64,000 nt of DNA, from contig JAIUNK010000005.1 in assembly GCA_020161845.1 (NCBI GenBank), forward strand, positions 62,001-126,000. The letters are read 5' to 3'. Numbering within the stretch: the stretch's first letter is position 1; every line of letters starts with the position of its first letter. The notes beneath the pieces were generated by a model. The model saw nothing but the letters and a program-made list of their open reading frames with translations. It did no database searches and had not been told where the DNA came from. The stretch comes from Actinomycetota bacterium. GTDB taxonomy: Bacteria; Actinomycetota; Actinomycetes; Actinomycetales; Dermatophilaceae. Positions 41,782 through 50,820 of the stretch are shown here, piece after piece. Made by a program: the position numbers and the translations under genes.

Positions 41782-43896
41782 TTAGCCGGAGTAGTCCTTG
41801 TCGACGAGCGTGAGCAGGTCGTAGCGCGCCACCATCTCGTCGTTCTGGTTCATCACCAGGACGTCCCAGGCGACCTCGCCATAGTCGTCGGTCACGCGCG
41901 GGGTGATCCGCTTGGCCGTCAGCTCCACGCGGATCGAGTCGTCGATGCCGACTGGGGCCATGAACCTCAGGTTGTCCAGGCCGAAGTTGGCCAGGACGGG
42001 ACCGCGGCCAGGGGCCACGAACAGACCGGCCGCCCAGCTGATGATGAGGTAGCCGTGCGCGACGATGCCCGGGAAGAACGGGTTGGCCTCGGCGGCCTCC
42101 GCGTCGGTGTGGGCGTAGAACTTGTCGCCGGTCTCGTTGGCGAAGTCGGTGATGTCCTGCAGGGTGACCTTGCGCAGGTCGGAGACGTAGGAGTCGCCGA
42201 TCTTCAGCTCGGCCAGATCCATCAGGAAGGGGTGCTTGAGCGAGGGGTCGCCGCCGTAGTTGGCGCTGCCGGCGATGACTCGATCGGCGCCGACCTGCCA
42301 GATCCCGGTGATCGCGGTGAGCATGTTCGGCGAACCCTGCACCGCGGTGCGCTGCATGTGGTGCTTGATGGCGCGCACGCCACCGAGCTCCTCGCCGCCA
42401 CCGGCCCGCCCGGGACCACCGTGGATCAGGTGCGGCATCGGCGATCCGTGCCCGGTGGAGGTCTTGGCGTCCTCGCGGTTGAGGACGAGCACCCGGCCAT
42501 GGTGGGCGGCAATGCCCGTCGTCAGCCGTTGGACCGTTGCCGGGTCGTTGGAGCACACCGTCGCCGCCAGCGAACCGCTGCCCTTGGCGGCCAGGCGCAC
42601 CGCGTCATCGAGATCGGTGTAGCCGATCACCGAGGTCACGGGGCCGAACGCCTCGATCGTGTGCACCGCGTCCGAGTCGGGGTCATCCCAGGTCAGGATC
42701 ACCGGTGACATGAACGCGCCCGCGTCGACCACGGCCTCGCCGTCGGCGGTGCGCACCGCTGGGGCCTGCAGCGAGCCGTTGATCGTGCCGCCCCCGTCGA
42801 CGAGACGCTGCACGGCCTCCTTGACATCGCGCAGCTGGTCCAGGGACGCCAGCGCGCCCATCGTGACGCCCTCCACCCGTGGGTCGCCGACGACGACGCG
42901 CTCGGTGATCCGGGCGGTCACCGCGTCGACGACCGCCTGCACCAGGTTCTGCGGGACGATCGCCCGCCGGATCGCGGTGCACTTCTGGCCGGCCTTGGTG
43001 GTCACCTCAGCCACCACGGACTTGACGTAGGCGTCGAACTCCGGGGTCTCGGGCGTGGCATCCGGGCCGAGGATCGCGCAGTTGAGGGAGTCCGCCTCGG
43101 CCATGAAGCGCACCCCGCCCTCGATCACGTTGACGTGCTTGCGCAGCGAGTTGGCGGTGCTCGCCGAGCCCGTGAAGGCCACCGAGTCGCGATAGTCGAG
43201 ATGGTCGAGCAGGTCGCGCGCGGAACCGGAGATGAGCTGCAGCGAGCCCTCCGGAAGGAGACCGGACTCGATCATCATCCGGACGCAGGCCTCGGTGAGA
43301 TAGCCGGTCGGGGTGGCCGGCTTCACGATCGTCGGCACACCGGCCACGAACGCCGGGGCGAACTTCTCCAGCATCCCCCAGACGGGGAAGTTGAAGGCGT
43401 TGATCTGCACGGCGACGCCCGCGAGCGGGGTGTAGATGTGCGTGCCGAGGAAGCTGCCGTCCTTGGACAACGGCTCCAGCGGTCCGTCGAAGACGACATT
43501 GGAGTTGGGCAGCTCGCGGCGGCCCTTGGACGACATCGTGTAGAGGACCCCGATGCCGCCGTCGATGTCGATGAAGTTGTCGACCTTCGTCGCGCCGGTG
43601 CGCAGCGATACGGCGTACAGCTCCTTCTTGCGCCCGCCGAGGTAGATGGCGAGCTCCTTCATCACCAGCGCCCGCTCATGGATCGTCATGGTGGCCAAGT
43701 TGCGCTGGCCGACGGTGCGTCCGTAGTCGATCACGGCGCCGATGTCCAAGCCGTCGGTGCTGACCCGGAACAGGGTCTCGCCGGTGCTGGCGTCGAAGAC
43801 GTCGGCGGCCTTGCCGACCTGCTCGGGAGTCCACCACGAGCCCATCACGTAGCTGGGGACGAGCTGGGTCGTCGCGCGTTCTGCGGTAGCGGTCAT
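41782..43896 (-). CDS. paaZ: PaaZ: oxepin-CoA hydrolase and aldehyde dehydrogenase
   Basis: The 704-residue fusion opens the oxepin-CoA ring and oxidises the resulting semialdehyde. The N-terminal aldehyde dehydrogenase domain (about 1-530) has the catalytic Cys near residue 306 in [16 protein letters not shown]. The C-terminal MaoC-like hydratase domain (about 555-704) has the Asp/His pair in [20 protein letters not shown] followed by [12 protein letters not shown]. Both halves appear intact. The ATG at 43896 is used. It follows paaH by 31 bases and ends the operon. Confidence 0.94.
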   Translation of the reverse strand: MTATAERATTQLVPSYVMGSWWTPEQVGKAADVFDASTGETLFRVSTDGLDIGAVIDYGRTVGQRNLATMTIHERALVMKELAIYLGGRKKELYAVSLRTGATKVDNFIDIDGGIGVLYTMSSKGRRELPNSNVVFDGPLEPLSKDGSFLGTHIYTPLAGVAVQINAFNFPVWGMLEKFAPAFVAGVPTIVKPATPTGYLTEACVRMMIESGLLPEGSLQLISGSARDLLDHLDYRDSVAFTGSASTANSLRKHVNVIEGGVRFMAEADSLNCAILGPDATPETPEFDAYVKSVVAEVTTKAGQKCTAIRRAIVPQNLVQAVVDAVTARITERVVVGDPRVEGVTMGALASLDQLRDVKEAVQRLVDGGGTINGSLQAPAVRTADGEAVVDAGAFMSPVILTWDDPDSDAVHTIEAFGPVTSVIGYTDLDDAVRLAAKGSGSLAATVCSNDPATVQRLTTGIAAHHGRVLVLNREDAKTSTGHGSPMPHLIHGGPGRAGGGEELGGVRAIKHHMQRTAVQGSPNMLTAITGIWQVGADRVIAGSANYGGDPSLKHPFLMDLAELKIGDSYVSDLRKVTLQDITDFANETGDKFYAHTDAEAAEANPFFPGIVAHGYLIISWAAGLFVAPGRGPVLANFGLDNLRFMAPVGIDDSIRVELTAKRITPRVTDDYGEVAWDVLVMNQNDEMVARYDLLTLVDKDYSG

Positions 43897-43927
43897 GCCC
43901 GTACCTTTCTGGTCAGTGCGGAAGTGG

Positions 43928-44782
43928 TCACCAGTCGTAGAAGCCCTTGCCGGTCTTGCGCCCGAGCTCCCCGGCCGCGACCTTGTCGCGCAGGATCTGC
44001 GGCGGGGCGAAGCGCTCACCCAGCGTCGAGGCGAGGTATTCGGCGATGCCCAGGCGCACGTCCAGACCCACGATGTCGGTGGTCTTCAGCGGCCCGGAGG
44101 GGTGCTTGTAGCCCAGCTCCATGGCCAGGTCGATGTCCTTGGCGTCGGCGACGCCCTCCTCCACCATCCGCATCGCCTCCAGGGCCAGGAAGACCCCGAG
44201 CCGCGAGGAGGCGAACCCCGGGGAGTTCTTGACGGTGATGGGCGTCTTGCCGATGGCCTCGACCCAGCCCTGCGCGGCGGTGACCAGGTCGGGCGTGGTG
44301 GCGGCGCCGACCACGATCTCGACGAGGGTCGAGGCGGGCACCGGGTTGAAGAAGTGCAGCCCGATGAAGTGCTCCGGGCGCTGCAGGGTGGCCGCCAGGT
44401 CGTCCAGCGACAGGGAGGAGGTGTTCGAGGCGAGGTAGGCGCGCTCGCCCAGGACCGATTCCACCAGCTGCAGCGCGGTGGTCTTGAGTTCCAGGTCCTC
44501 CGGGACGGCCTCGACCACGAGGTCGCAGTCGGCGAAGTCGGCGCTGTCCGCGGAGACGGTGGTGCGTTCCAGGGCGACGTCGAAGTTGTCCAGCGAACCG
44601 CGCTCCACGGAGCGCAACAGCGCCTTCTCCAGGCTCTGCTCCGCGGAGGTGGCCGTGGCCGAGTCGCGCTCGACGACGACGACCTCGCAGCCGGAGGTGA
44701 GGAAGGCGTGCGCGATGCCGATGCCCATGCGGCCGCCGCCGAGGACGCCGACGCGGGCGGGAAGCTGCGCGTGACCCGTCAT
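43928..44782 (-). CDS. paaH: 3-hydroxyacyl-CoA dehydrogenase, PaaH-like
   Basis: The 284-residue enzyme oxidises a 3-hydroxyacyl-CoA with NAD. The dinucleotide fold is VGVLGGGRMGIGIAHAFL, the catalytic His is in IGLHFFNPVP, and the SNTSSLSLDDLA and GKTPITVKNSPGFASSR segments are typical of 3-hydroxybutyryl-CoA dehydrogenases. In this operon it probably acts on 3-hydroxyadipyl-CoA (PaaH), but a 3-hydroxybutyryl-CoA role is also possible. AAGGAG lies 13 bases before the ATG at 44782. It is a short single-domain form without a hydratase fusion. Confidence 0.85.
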   Translation of the reverse strand: MTGHAQLPARVGVLGGGRMGIGIAHAFLTSGCEVVVVERDSATATSAEQSLEKALLRSVERGSLDNFDVALERTTVSADSADFADCDLVVEAVPEDLELKTTALQLVESVLGERAYLASNTSSLSLDDLAATLQRPEHFIGLHFFNPVPASTLVEIVVGAATTPDLVTAAQGWVEAIGKTPITVKNSPGFASSRLGVFLALEAMRMVEEGVADAKDIDLAMELGYKHPSGPLKTTDIVGLDVRLGIAEYLASTLGERFAPPQILRDKVAAGELGRKTGKGFYDW

Positions 44783-44900
44783 GATCAGCCGTTCTCCTTG
44801 TTGTTGGTATCGCGGGTGCAGGTTGGATCGGGTGGTGCGGGTGGATCCGGCGGTGGCGCGGGCCGAGCTGGGGCGGCCCACGCCGTACGCCGTACGCGGT

Positions 44901-46112
44901 TCAGACCCGCTCGACGAGCAGGGCCACGCCCTGACCGACCCCGACGCACATCGTGGCCAGTCCGCGGCGGGCGCCTTCGCGCTCCATTCGACCGAGCAGT
45001 GTCACGGTGATCCGCGAGCCGGACGACCCCAGCGGGTGGCCCTGCGAGATCGCGCCGCCGTCCCGGTTGACGATCTCCGGATCGATCCCCAGTCTGCGCA
45101 TGCAGGCCAGCGACTGGGTCGCGAAGGCCTCGTTGAGTTCGACGGCGCCGATGTCGTCCAGGGACCAGCCCGCCCCCGCCAGCGCCTTCTGGGTGGCCGG
45201 CACCGGGCCGATGCCCATGATCTCGGGGGCGCAACCGGCGGCGGCGCCGCCCGCGATCCGCGCCCGGGGGGTGAGCCCGAGGCGCTCGCAGGCCGCGTCC
45301 GAGGCGACCACGATCGCCGATGCACCGTCGTTGAGCGAGGAGGAGTTGCCCGCCGTGACGACACCACCGGGCTTGACGACGGGTCGCAGCCCGGCCAGGA
45401 CCTCCATGGTCGTGCCGGCCCGGGGACCCTCGTCCTTGGCCACCACGACGTCGCCCTTCTTGCCGGGCACGGTGATGGGGATGATCTCGGCGTCGAGGCG
45501 GCCGGCCTCCATCGCGGCCAGCGACCGCTCGTGGGAGCGCACCGCGAACGCGTCGGCGTCCTCGCGAGTGATGCCGTCGACCGTCGCGACCTCCTCGGCC
45601 GTCTCGGGCATCGAGAAGGTCATCTTGCCGTCCCGGGCCAGGTCGCCCTTGGCGAAGCGCTTGTTGACGAAGCGCCAGCCGATCGAGGTGTCGAACATCT
45701 CGCCGGGCTTGGCGAACGCCTTGTCCGGCTTGGCCAGCACCCACGGGGCCCGGGACATCGACTCGGTGCCGCCGGCCACGACGACATCGGCCGCGCCGGC
45801 CTTGATCATGTAGGAGGCCATCAGGATCGCCGACATGCCGGAGGCACACAGTCGGTTCACCGTGATCCCGGGGACGCTGTCGCCGAATCCGGCCAACAGC
45901 CACGCCATCCGGGCGACATTGCGGTTCTCCTCGCCGGCGCCGTTGGCGTTGCCGAGAATCACCTCCGCGACCAACTCGGGGTCCACGCCGGCGCGCTGAA
46001 CCGCCTCGCGCACGACCGCAGCGGCCAGGTCATCGGGACGGACCGGGGACAGGCCGCCACCGTAACGGCCTACGGGGGTCCGCACGCCACCAACGAGCAT
46101 TGCTTCGACCAT
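44901..46112 (-). CDS. paaJ: Acyl-CoA thiolase, PaaJ-like
   Basis: The 403-residue thiolase should cleave 3-oxoadipyl-CoA to succinyl-CoA and acetyl-CoA. Catalytic residues are Cys89 in NRLCASGM, His in ELNEAFATQSL and GHPLGSSG, and the second Cys in CVGVGQGVALL. The family Asn-Pro-x-Gly-Gly segment is altered to NRDGGAISQGHPLG. It heads the paaJ-paaH-paaZ operon; paaH starts after 118 bases. Site D is 142 bases upstream. An acetyl-CoA acetyltransferase role cannot be excluded. GAGGAAGAGG precedes the ATG. Confidence 0.85.
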   Translation of the reverse strand: MVEAMLVGGVRTPVGRYGGGLSPVRPDDLAAAVVREAVQRAGVDPELVAEVILGNANGAGEENRNVARMAWLLAGFGDSVPGITVNRLCASGMSAILMASYMIKAGAADVVVAGGTESMSRAPWVLAKPDKAFAKPGEMFDTSIGWRFVNKRFAKGDLARDGKMTFSMPETAEEVATVDGITREDADAFAVRSHERSLAAMEAGRLDAEIIPITVPGKKGDVVVAKDEGPRAGTTMEVLAGLRPVVKPGGVVTAGNSSSLNDGASAIVVASDAACERLGLTPRARIAGGAAAGCAPEIMGIGPVPATQKALAGAGWSLDDIGAVELNEAFATQSLACMRRLGIDPEIVNRDGGAISQGHPLGSSGSRITVTLLGRMEREGARRGLATMCVGVGQGVALLVERV

Positions 46113-46254
46113 GGATCGAGCCTCTTCCTCGTCATCAGGGGGACATCATCAGGGGACAGGAGTCCGGTGCCGGCCTGCCGCGGGGTTGGGCGGCGAGCGC
46201 TTGGCTGCTCCCGCGCCTGGTCACCCCCGGCGGTCGCCGGCGGACGGCGCACGC

Positions 46255-46275
46255 ATTACCGACCGAACGTTCAGC
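46255..46275 (-). promoter_or_regulatory. Candidate TetR operator (site D), upstream of paaJ
   Basis: On the minus strand it reads GCTGAACG-TTCGGT-CGGTAAT, preceded by TAGTAT (46278-46283). It is the closest relative of site E. The plus strand also contains ACCGAACGTTCAGC, a shorter PaaR-like dyad, at 46262-46275. Confidence 0.6.
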
Positions 46276-46384
46276 TAATACTACACAAGTGGCCCGATTT
46301 GGCGACCCCTGGGAGCGGGCGGATCGGGGCCGTTCACCACGGGTGGCCCGGCTCGGTCGTCGCTACCTCGCCCGAGCCGGTCCA

Positions 46385-46439
46385 TGCCGGGTCCCTGCCG
46401 GGCCTATGCCGGGTTCGTGCCGGGTTCGTGCCGGGGCCC
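46385..46439. repeat. Five 11-bp tandem repeats upstream of deoD
   Basis: TGCCGGGTCCC, TGCCGGGCCTA, TGCCGGGTTCG, TGCCGGGTTCG and TGCCGGGGCCC are in exact register. The helical-period spacing would put each unit on about the same DNA face. They end 102 bases before deoD. Confidence 0.7.
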
Positions 46440-46541
46440 GTAGGCTGCGACGGACACCCGCGTCCGCGCGTTAGCCCCACCGCCGAGGACGCCCGCCGGA
46501 GCCCGACCGCCGGAGCCCGTCCGAACGAGAGAGGACCTTTC

Positions 46542-47252
46542 ATGGCCACCCCGCACATTGCCGCCGAGCCCGGCGACTTCGCTCCCGCGGTCCTGATGCC
46601 AGGCGACCCCAAGCGCGCCCAGCGCATCGCCGAGCAGCTCATGCCCGACGCTCGGCTCGTCACCGATGTGCGCGGGATGCTCGGCTACACCGGCACGGTC
46701 GACGGCAAACCGTTGTCGGTGATGGGTTCGGGGATGGGCATGCCGTCCGCGACGATCTACGCGACGGAGCTGGTCAAGTTCTACGGGGTCGAGCGCATCG
46801 TGCGGGTGGGTACGACCGGAGGTATCGCGCGCACGGTCGGCGTGGGCGACGTCATCGTCGCGACCGGAGCGCACACCGATTCCTCGATCAACCAGCATCG
46901 GCTGCCCGGGCTGAACTTCTCCGCCGTGGCCAGCTACGAGCTGGTAGCCGCCGCGATGCGCGCGGCCGAGGGGATGTCCGGCGTGCATGTCGGATCCGTG
47001 GTGAGCAAGGACCATTTCTATTTCGCGAGCCCGTTTGCGGACCTGGAGCTCTACGGGCAGTACGGGATCCTGGGCGTGGAGATGGAGGCCGCCGGCCTGT
47101 TCGGGGTGGCCGCGGAGTTCGGCGCGCAGGCGGTGGCGATCCTGACCGTGAGCGACCATCTGCTCGACGGCAGCTCGGACATGAGCGCGGCCGAGCGGGA
47201 GACGCGCTTCGAGGGCGCGCTCCGGCTGGCGGTGGCCGCGGCGCACTGCTGA
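46542..47252 (+). CDS. deoD: Purine nucleoside phosphorylase DeoD
   Basis: The 236-residue enzyme splits purine nucleosides with phosphate, for purine salvage. It starts MATPHIAAEPGDFAPAVL like E. coli DeoD and keeps His5, the phosphate Arg in DVRGMLGYTG and RIVRVGTTGG, the ribose-binding GVEMEAAGLF (about 179-187) and Asp205 in TVSDHLLDG, which protonates the base. It should form the hexameric high-molecular-mass class. GAGAGGACC precedes the ATG. It appears to be a single-gene unit. Confidence 0.94.
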   Translation: MATPHIAAEPGDFAPAVLMPGDPKRAQRIAEQLMPDARLVTDVRGMLGYTGTVDGKPLSVMGSGMGMPSATIYATELVKFYGVERIVRVGTTGGIARTVGVGDVIVATGAHTDSSINQHRLPGLNFSAVASYELVAAAMRAAEGMSGVHVGSVVSKDHFYFASPFADLELYGQYGILGVEMEAAGLFGVAAEFGAQAVAILTVSDHLLDGSSDMSAAERETRFEGALRLAVAAAHC

Positions 47253-47334
47253 GCGCATTTGCTGAGCAGACGGCGCAGGACCTGGCTGAGGACCTGGCCG
47301 GCGGTGCCGGCGCAGGGCGCGGGAATGCCGTTGG

Positions 47335-48282
47335 TCAGGGCGTCGCGGGGATCAGCTCGGCGAGGGTGACGAAGCCGTAGCCGCGGGCCCGCAGGCCCTC
47401 GATGATCTGGGGGAGCGCCGCCGCATCGAGGGTCGAGCGGTCCTGGGGATGCGAGCCCACGTGCATCAGCACGATGCCGCCGGGGCGGGCCTGGTCGAGC
47501 ACCCGCGTCGCCACCGATGCCGCCGAACGTCCACCGGAGGTGCCCTGCCAGCCGAGCGTGTCGGTCGTCCATCGGAACGGCACGTAGCAGCGGTCGTTGA
47601 CGAGCCTGATCGTGCGGGCGTCGACCGCACCGCTCGGGAATCGGAAGTACGGCCGGGGATCCTGGCCACTGGCCGTCACGATCGCCGCGCGGGCGTCGTC
47701 GAGCTGAGCCCGCACCTGGGCATCCGACAGCGTGGGGAACTCGGGATGGCTCATCGAGTGATTCCCGATGGGGTAGGTCGCCGCGACCTGCCGCGCCAGG
47801 GCCGGATAGCTCTGGGCCCATCGGCCGGTGAAGAAGAAGGTCGCCGGCGTGCCGGTGCCGGCCAGGGTGCGCAGGATCGAGTCCACCCCATCGGCGTTGG
47901 CGCCGGCGTCGAAGGTCAGCGCGATCACCTTGCGCGACGAGACGACCGTCACGTCCTGCCCGCGCAGCGCCGTGGGGATGGAGCACGCGCCATCCGGAGC
48001 CGGGGCCGGCGCTCCCGGCGTCCCGGCCGCGGTGTCCCGCCGTGGCCCGGTCGTGCCGTCCGCCCCGCTCGATGCGGTGCTGACCTGAGGAGACGTCGTG
48101 GTCACCGCGTCGGGCGGTGGCGTCCCGGGTGTCTGCAGCGACGGCGTTCCGGATGCTTGCGCCTGCGATGACGGCGACGCGGCGCCCGACGAGCACCCGG
48201 CGGTCGCGCCGACTGCGGCGACCGCGGCGATCAGTGTGGCTACCAGGGCGGAGCGGGCCCAATCCCCCCGAATGCGGACCAT
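47335..48282 (-). CDS. NodB-type polysaccharide deacetylase lipoprotein
   Basis: The 315-residue exported protein starts with a lipoprotein signal (lipobox ATAGCS, about residue 29) and a Ser/Thr/Pro/Gln-rich linker to about residue 100. The NodB domain has the catalytic Asp pair in ALTFDAGANADG, the metal His pair in GNHSMSHPEF, RFPSG, and the final His motif in IVLMHVG. It removes N-acetyl groups from a glycan such as murein. The second Asp of the usual TFDDG is replaced in TFDAGANADG, as in some YlxY-like members. The ATG at 48282 sets the start. The second deacetylase is 1.2 kb away. Confidence 0.87.
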   Translation of the reverse strand: MVRIRGDWARSALVATLIAAVAAVGATAGCSSGAASPSSQAQASGTPSLQTPGTPPPDAVTTTSPQVSTASSGADGTTGPRRDTAAGTPGAPAPAPDGACSIPTALRGQDVTVVSSRKVIALTFDAGANADGVDSILRTLAGTGTPATFFFTGRWAQSYPALARQVAATYPIGNHSMSHPEFPTLSDAQVRAQLDDARAAIVTASGQDPRPYFRFPSGAVDARTIRLVNDRCYVPFRWTTDTLGWQGTSGGRSAASVATRVLDQARPGGIVLMHVGSHPQDRSTLDAAALPQIIEGLRARGYGFVTLAELIPATP

Positions 48283-48381
48283 GCTTCCATCGTCTCTTGA
48301 TCGCCTTCCGGGCGGTAGGCCCCGAATCGTGATCTGATGCCCCGCGAGGCGCTTGCGCGATCCCGACCCTTGGAGAACCTG

Positions 48382-48864
48382 ATGACACTCCCTAGCATCC
48401 CCGCCCCGAAGCGCTGCGTCCCGACGGGGCGCCGTACCGGCTTGGCCGTCGTCGCGGTTGCCGCCGGCCTCGCGTTGAGCGCCTGCAGTTCCGGCTCGGC
48501 GAGCAATACGGCCAGCTCCGTCGCCAACAGCGCCGGTGCCGCCGCCAGCTCGGCGGCGTCCGCCGCCGCGACCAACGCGAGCTCCGCGGCGACCGGCGCC
48601 TCGTCCGCCGCCTCGAGCGCGCTCGCCGGCTCGACGGCCCAGGACGGCGCGAAGGTCAACGCGAACACGGCCTCCGCGGCCGAGATTGCGGCCGCGCTGG
48701 ACAAGGCCGGCGTGGCCAACGCGCAACGCTGGGCGCGGGAGATCGAGGAGTACCGCCCGTACACGGCCGCCGACATGCCCGACAAGCTCGGCAAGGAACT
48801 GGGCAAGTACGGCATCGACCGGGGCACCCTCGACAAGATCCTGGCCACGCTCAAGGCGTCCTGA
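48382..48864 (+). CDS. Lipoprotein with ComEA-like helix-hairpin-helix end
   Basis: The 160-residue protein has a lipoprotein signal (lipobox LSACSS, about residue 33) and then about 50 residues of Ala/Ser/Thr low complexity. A C-terminal domain of about 70 residues starts KVNANTASAAEIAAALDKAG, which resembles the HhH lead NINTASAEEL of ComEA DNA-uptake proteins. It continues to KLGKELGKYGIDRGTLDKIL. GGAG lies 8 bases before the ATG at 48382, so the upstream ATG at 48337 is not used. It is followed directly by a membrane protein gene. DNA or glycan binding at the cell surface is possible; the role is unproven. Confidence 0.7.
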   Translation: MTLPSIPAPKRCVPTGRRTGLAVVAVAAGLALSACSSGSASNTASSVANSAGAAASSAASAAATNASSAATGASSAASSALAGSTAQDGAKVNANTASAAEIAAALDKAGVANAQRWAREIEEYRPYTAADMPDKLGKELGKYGIDRGTLDKILATLKAS

Positions 48865-48865
48865 G

Positions 48866-49390
48866 GTGGCCGACCCGGCCGACCCCGCCGACCCCGCCGA
48901 CCCGGCCGACCCGGGCACCTCCGACGCGGCCCTGGTCCGGCGGCTGCGGCGGGCCATCGTGCTGATGGCGGTGCTGATCCTGCTCGGCCTGCTGGCTGAG
49001 CTCACCATGCTGCGGCACTGGAAGGGCCCCCTGCAGCTGGTGCCATGGGGTGTCGCGATGGCGCTGCTGGCCGCCGCGGGTCTGCTGTGGCGCGACGCCA
49101 CCTCAAGGACGCCGGTGCTCATCGCCCGCACGCTCGCCGCGGCCAGCGCCGCCGCATCGCTGCTGGGGGTGTGGGAGCACGTGGCCGGCAACCTGGAGAC
49201 CGCGCCGCTGTCGGTGGCCTGGGCCAGCCGCTGGGACGCGTTGTCGCCGACCGAGCAGCTATGGCAGGCGGCCACCGGTGGGGCGGGGATCGCGCCGCCG
49301 TTGGTCCCGGGCTTCCTGGCGCTGGTCGGCGTCCTGCTCTGCTGCGCGACGATCGGGCCGCCTCGACGCTCCGGCAGCACCGCGCACTGA
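48866..49390 (+). CDS. Small polytopic membrane protein, unknown function
   Basis: The 174-residue protein begins with a repeated ADP tripeptide (residues 2-16) coded by 9-bp repeats and has about four helices (near 30-50, 57-75, 85-100 and 145-165). A non-hydrophobic loop (LSVAWASRWDALSPTEQLWQ) sits before the last helix. The GTG at 48866 is 1 base after the lipoprotein stop, so the two are coupled. I do not recognise the family. Confidence 0.6.
   Translation: MADPADPADPADPADPGTSDAALVRRLRRAIVLMAVLILLGLLAELTMLRHWKGPLQLVPWGVAMALLAAAGLLWRDATSRTPVLIARTLAAASAAASLLGVWEHVAGNLETAPLSVAWASRWDALSPTEQLWQAATGGAGIAPPLVPGFLALVGVLLCCATIGPPRRSGSTAH
48872..48916. repeat. 9-bp repeat coding an ADP tripeptide run
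   Basis: Five near-identical 9-mers (GACCCGGCC and GACCCCGCC, then GACCCGGGC) start 4 bases after the start codon. They set the length of the acidic N-tail and could vary by slippage. Confidence 0.75.
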
Positions 49391-49497
49391 GGTTTTGCGC
49401 GTGTCGACCTCCCGGTCCCGGTCCCCGTGCCGACAATGTCCACAAGGGGACCGGGTCGTGGGGCCCTGGCATGCCGGGTCAGCGCCGGGAGGAGCAG

Positions 49498-50820
49498 ATG
49501 CCGCAGCTATCGCGCCGAGGCCTGCTGCGCGTCGGCGCCCTCGGCGCCGGGCTGGCCGCCGTGTCCGCCATGTCCGGATGCGCTACGCCGCTGGCAGGCG
49601 GAGTGCCCATCGACGTCCGGGATCCAGGCTCGCCGGCCACGTCTCGCGACGGCGCATCGCCACCCTCGAGTGCCGCTCCTGAGCCGATCGGCGATGGCTC
49701 GACCGCCCGCACCGGACCGCAGCCGCACCAGCCGACCCCGGCCCGCCTCGACATCGGCACCGTCCCGCCGCAGTTCGTCGTCGTCTCCTGGGACGGAGCC
49801 GCGGAGCTGCCGTCCGGGCTGCTGTCCAGGTTCCGGCGGGTCGCCCAAGAGGTGGGCGGCGCGATGACCCTGTTCCTGTCGGGGATCTATGTCATTCCGG
49901 AGGCCCACCAGAAGGCCTACCGGCCGCCCCGACGGCCGGCGGGGACATCGGACATCTCGTTCCTGACCGAGGCCAGCGTCCGACGGACCATCGTCGGCAT
50001 CGGCGAGGCGTGGCGCGAGGGCCACGAGATCGGCACCCACTTCAACGGGCACTTCTGTGGACCGCGCGGAGTCGCAGCCTTCAGCGAGGCCGATTGGCGC
50101 GCGGAGATCGACGAGGCCTACCGGTTGGTGTCGACCTGGCGCAGCATCACCGGCATGACCGATCTGCCGGCGCTGCCGTTCGACTACCGGGCCGAACTGG
50201 TCGGGTCCCGGACCCCCTGCCTGGAAGGTCGGCGGCGGCTGCTGCCGGTGGCCAAGGAAATGGGTTGGCGCTACGACTCCAGCGGCACCCGCCGCCAGAC
50301 CTGGCCGGATCGAGACGAGCACGGCCTGTGGGACGTGTCGATGGCGACGATCCCGCTGGGCCACCGCGAGGTGCTCAGCATGGACTACAACTTCATGGTT
50401 CAGTTCTGCAAGGGCAATCCGTCGGCGGGCACCGCCGCAGAGCGCGCCACCTGGCGCGCCAGGACCCGGGACGCGCTGCTGGCCGGGTTCGACCGGGCGT
50501 ACGCCGGCAATCGCGCCCCGCTCATTCTCGGCAACCATTTCGAGCAGTGGAACGGCGGGATCTACATGGATGCCGTCGAGGACGCGATCCGGGAGATGGC
50601 CGCCAAGCCGGGCGTGCGATTCGTCTCGTTCCGGCAGCTCATCGACTGGCTGGAGGCGCAGGATTCGGCCACGCTGGCGGCGCTGCAGCGGCTGGACGTG
50701 GGTCGGGCGCCCCGGGGTGGCTGGGCCGGCCTCGGTGCCGGTCCGGGCGCCGGATCCGCCACCGCACCCTCCGATCAGGCCGGACGCAGCGCCTCGAAGA
50801 GCACCACCACCTCGTCGTAG
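49498..50820 (+). CDS. Exported polysaccharide deacetylase-like protein (Tat lipoprotein)
   Basis: The 440-residue protein has a Tat-type signal (LSRRGLLRVGALG) ending in a lipobox-like SAMSGC, then a Pro/Ser/Gly linker to about residue 85. The catalytic domain resembles NodB: VVVSWDGAAELP (metal or catalytic Asp), IGTHFNGHFCG (metal His pair) and PLILGNHFEQWNGG (final His). It is longer than classical NodB enzymes and has extra aromatic-rich segments. GGGAGGAG lies 5 bases before the ATG at 49498. The last 46 bases overlap the convergent GNAT gene. Confidence 0.78.
   Translation: MPQLSRRGLLRVGALGAGLAAVSAMSGCATPLAGGVPIDVRDPGSPATSRDGASPPSSAAPEPIGDGSTARTGPQPHQPTPARLDIGTVPPQFVVVSWDGAAELPSGLLSRFRRVAQEVGGAMTLFLSGIYVIPEAHQKAYRPPRRPAGTSDISFLTEASVRRTIVGIGEAWREGHEIGTHFNGHFCGPRGVAAFSEADWRAEIDEAYRLVSTWRSITGMTDLPALPFDYRAELVGSRTPCLEGRRRLLPVAKEMGWRYDSSGTRRQTWPDRDEHGLWDVSMATIPLGHREVLSMDYNFMVQFCKGNPSAGTAAERATWRARTRDALLAGFDRAYAGNRAPLILGNHFEQWNGGIYMDAVEDAIREMAAKPGVRFVSFRQLIDWLEAQDSATLAALQRLDVGRAPRGGWAGLGAGPGAGSATAPSDQAGRSASKSTTTSS

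Larger units (their letters stand above)
46113..46541. other. 429-bp divergent control region between paaJ and deoD
   Basis: No gene is supported. It contains operator-like site D (46255-46275) with a -10-like TAGTAT and, further right, five 11-bp repeats (46385-46439) before deoD. The AT-rich patch CAGCTAATACTACACAAG (46272-46289) marks the paaJ promoter. Confidence 0.6.

Noticed and set aside
44783-44900. CGCCGTACGCCGTACGC run as a specific operator
   Set aside because: The CGTACGCCG/CGGCGTACG word also occurs in many coding and intergenic places in this window, so it looks like genome-wide word usage.
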